From Chloroflexota bacterium (GTDB lineage Bacteria > Chloroflexota > Anaerolineae > Anaerolineales > UBA4823): a DNA stretch of 5,973 bases. A program made the translations under genes and the position numbers. Shown here one piece after another: positions 4,650-5,973 of this stretch (position 1 is its first letter; the number at the start of each line of letters is the position of its first letter). Location of the stretch: assembly GCA_030669775.1 (NCBI GenBank), contig DAOVCZ010000133.1, forward strand, positions 1 to 5,973, written 5' to 3'. The notes under the pieces were generated by a model. The model saw only the letters and a program-made list of their open reading frames with translations. It was not told the DNA's origin and did not search any database.

Positions 4650-5973
4650 AACAGCACACAGTCTTTTGATAAGAGAATCTATCTCAGTATTGCTTCCCTG
4701 GCAGCGGCCGCCTTGATGCTGGAAAGTACCTTGACCCGATTGCTTGCTGTCGCACAATACTATCACTTTGCATTCCTGGTGGTCAGCCTGGCTTTATTGG
4801 GTTTCGGAGCCAGTGGTTCCTTGTTGAGTATCTTCCCTGGTTGGTTTAAGAATGGCAAAATCCATAATGGGAGAGAAAAACTAGAGCGGCTGTTGATGAT
4901 CTCTGGGCTCGGGTTTACTGCCAGTGTGGGATTTTCTTATTTTGTGGTGAACTGGCTTCCTTTTGACAGTTACAGTATCGCCTGGGATTCCCGGCAGGTG
5001 TTGTATTTTGGTCTCTACTACCTGGTACTGACCATTCCATTTGTTTTTGCGGGTCTGGGAATCGGTGCTGGGCTTTCAAGCGGCCTTGGAAAGAGCAATC
5101 TGATCTATGCAGTAAACCTGATGGGATCCGCTGCGGGTATTCTCCTGGCTTTGATCGTGATGCAGCTGGCAGGTGTGCCTGGAGCTTTATTGGCAAGTGG
5201 AATGATTGGTCTCATAGCAGTACTGGGATCAAGTTATCAAGGTCCAAAAATTTTAAATGCGCTCGTGTTGACCGCTTTGGTGGTTGGAGCGGTCTTTTTG
5301 CTGTTCATTTCGGCGATCAACAGCAGATATCTAGCACCCATTGGGGTGACAATTTCCCCCTACAAAGGGCTTCCTTATGCGCTGCGGATACCAGGCTCCG
5401 AGAAGCTATTCGGTGCATGGAATGCTATTTCTAGATTGGATGTGGTCGCTGGTGCGAGCACCAGGGTGATGCCCGGATTGAGTTATACCTATCCGGATAA
5501 TCCACCACCACAGTTAGGGATGGCGATCGATGCGGACACATTGCAACCGGTAACACTGATCGAACCACAGAATTTTTCAGCAGCTGACTATCTGCCAGAA
5601 GCAGTTGCCTTCCAAATAAATCCCCAAGCAGAAGTATTGGTTTTGGAATCTGGAGGTGGATTAGGGGTGCTACAAGCCTTGGCCGGAGGTGCGAGCAAGG
5701 TGACAGCTGTCGTGGATAACCCATTAGTGCTGGAGGCAATTTCGCATACTGTCCCAACGAATGACGTGTATGCATCTGAGCGAGTGGATGTCAAGATAGA
5801 ATCCAGCCGGGTTTATTTAGAATCAGGTAGAAAGGAATTTGATGTTATCTTCTTACCGCTCAACGATCCATACCGACCTGTTGCCAGTGGCGCGTATAGT
5901 CTGGCTGAAAATTTCACACTATCTGTTGAATCCTTTTCAGAAATGATCTCGCATTTGTCAGAGAATGGTGTTC
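4647..5973 (+). CDS. Polytopic spermidine-synthase-like protein, 3' end missing
   Basis: Partial; 442 residues are visible from the proposed ATC start, and the frame is still open at the window end. About seven membrane helices come first (roughly 11-33, 40-63, 82-104, 118-143, 152-176, 177-194, 202-224). They include YAVNLMGSAAG (154-164), which resembles the Y-x-x-D-L-x-G motif of this membrane family with Asn for Asp. A Rossmann domain of spermidine-synthase type follows: VLVLESGGGLGVL (330-342), D357 in AVVDNP, ESSRVYL (385-391), FDVIFLPLNDP (398-408), then the family-like SLAENFTLSVESF. Canonical SpeE residues are replaced: the Asp of GGGDGG by Gly, the Asp of the D-G adenine loop by Ser, and the first Asp of DS-x-DP by Pro404; D407 and D357 remain. 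Aminopropyl transfer is therefore doubtful, and the true activity is unknown. The start is uncertain: the next in-frame candidates, TTG 4713 and ATG 4716, would delete most of helix 1. Confidence 0.8.
   Translation, partial: MNSTQSFDKRIYLSIASLAAAALMLESTLTRLLAVAQYYHFAFLVVSLALLGFGASGSLLSIFPGWFKNGKIHNGREKLERLLMISGLGFTASVGFSYFVVNWLPFDSYSIAWDSRQVLYFGLYYLVLTIPFVFAGLGIGAGLSSGLGKSNLIYAVNLMGSAAGILLALIVMQLAGVPGALLASGMIGLIAVLGSSYQGPKILNALVLTALVVGAVFLLFISAINSRYLAPIGVTISPYKGLPYALRIPGSEKLFGAWNAISRLDVVAGASTRVMPGLSYTYPDNPPPQLGMAIDADTLQPVTLIEPQNFSAADYLPEAVAFQINPQAEVLVLESGGGLGVLQALAGGASKVTAVVDNPLVLEAISHTVPTNDVYASERVDVKIESSRVYLESGRKEFDVIFLPLNDPYRPVASGAYSLAENFTLSVESFSEMISHLSENGV

Noticed and set aside
4915..5794. 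Minus-strand open frames opposite the membrane protein
   Set aside because: They overlap a plus-strand frame with clear membrane helices and a Rossmann domain; low-complexity, shadow-like translations.
1..5973. Defence system, prophage, CRISPR array or transposon
   Set aside because: No repeat-spacer structure, transposase, integrase, terminal inverted repeats or known defence domains are visible in any frame.

Overview
The window carries chromosomal bacterial genes in two divergent blocks. Base composition is moderate (roughly mid-40s % GC by eye). A free-standing AlaX editing protein, a DAO-type flavoenzyme with a 'TECYRNWWP' segment and a polytopic spermidine-synthase-like membrane protein together suggest an environmental bacterium, possibly Chloroflexota (Anaerolineae-like). 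That placement is inference; no rRNA or other marker gene is present. I see no tRNA, CRISPR array, insertion sequence or other mobile element.

Left block (minus strand, about 63-2230): a sigma70-like promoter (2202-2230) reads into alaX, a trans-editing deacylase for mischarged tRNA(Ala). Six bases after its stop codon an FAD-dependent oxidoreductase of the DAO superfamily begins. The pair looks like a two-gene operon.

Divergent spacer (2160-2496): an AT-rich region of about 340 bases with the alaX promoter, a 7-bp inverted repeat, a cluster of overlapping TATCATT/AATGATA repeats that can form alternative hairpins, and a strong Shine-Dalgarno-like GGAGGT not attached to any gene of useful length.

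Right block (plus strand, 2497-5973): a 487-residue soluble protein that I do not recognise is followed 3 bases after its stop by a small protein with one membrane anchor and a cysteine-rich outer domain, perhaps NTF2/DUF4878-like. A good intrinsic terminator (4583-4604) closes this pair. Beyond it begins a seven-helix membrane protein fused to a spermidine-synthase-like Rossmann domain, cut by the window end. Its frame has no ATG, GTG or TTG where the conserved first helix demands a start. The best-placed start is an ATC with a Shine-Dalgarno 8 bases upstream, so this is either an unusual initiation codon or a sequence error. Several residues needed for aminopropyl transfer in true spermidine synthases are also replaced.

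No defence, phage or biosynthetic system can be shown here. The parts most worth following are the unknown 487-residue protein with its membrane-anchored partner, and the odd start and degenerate active site of the spermidine-synthase-like protein.
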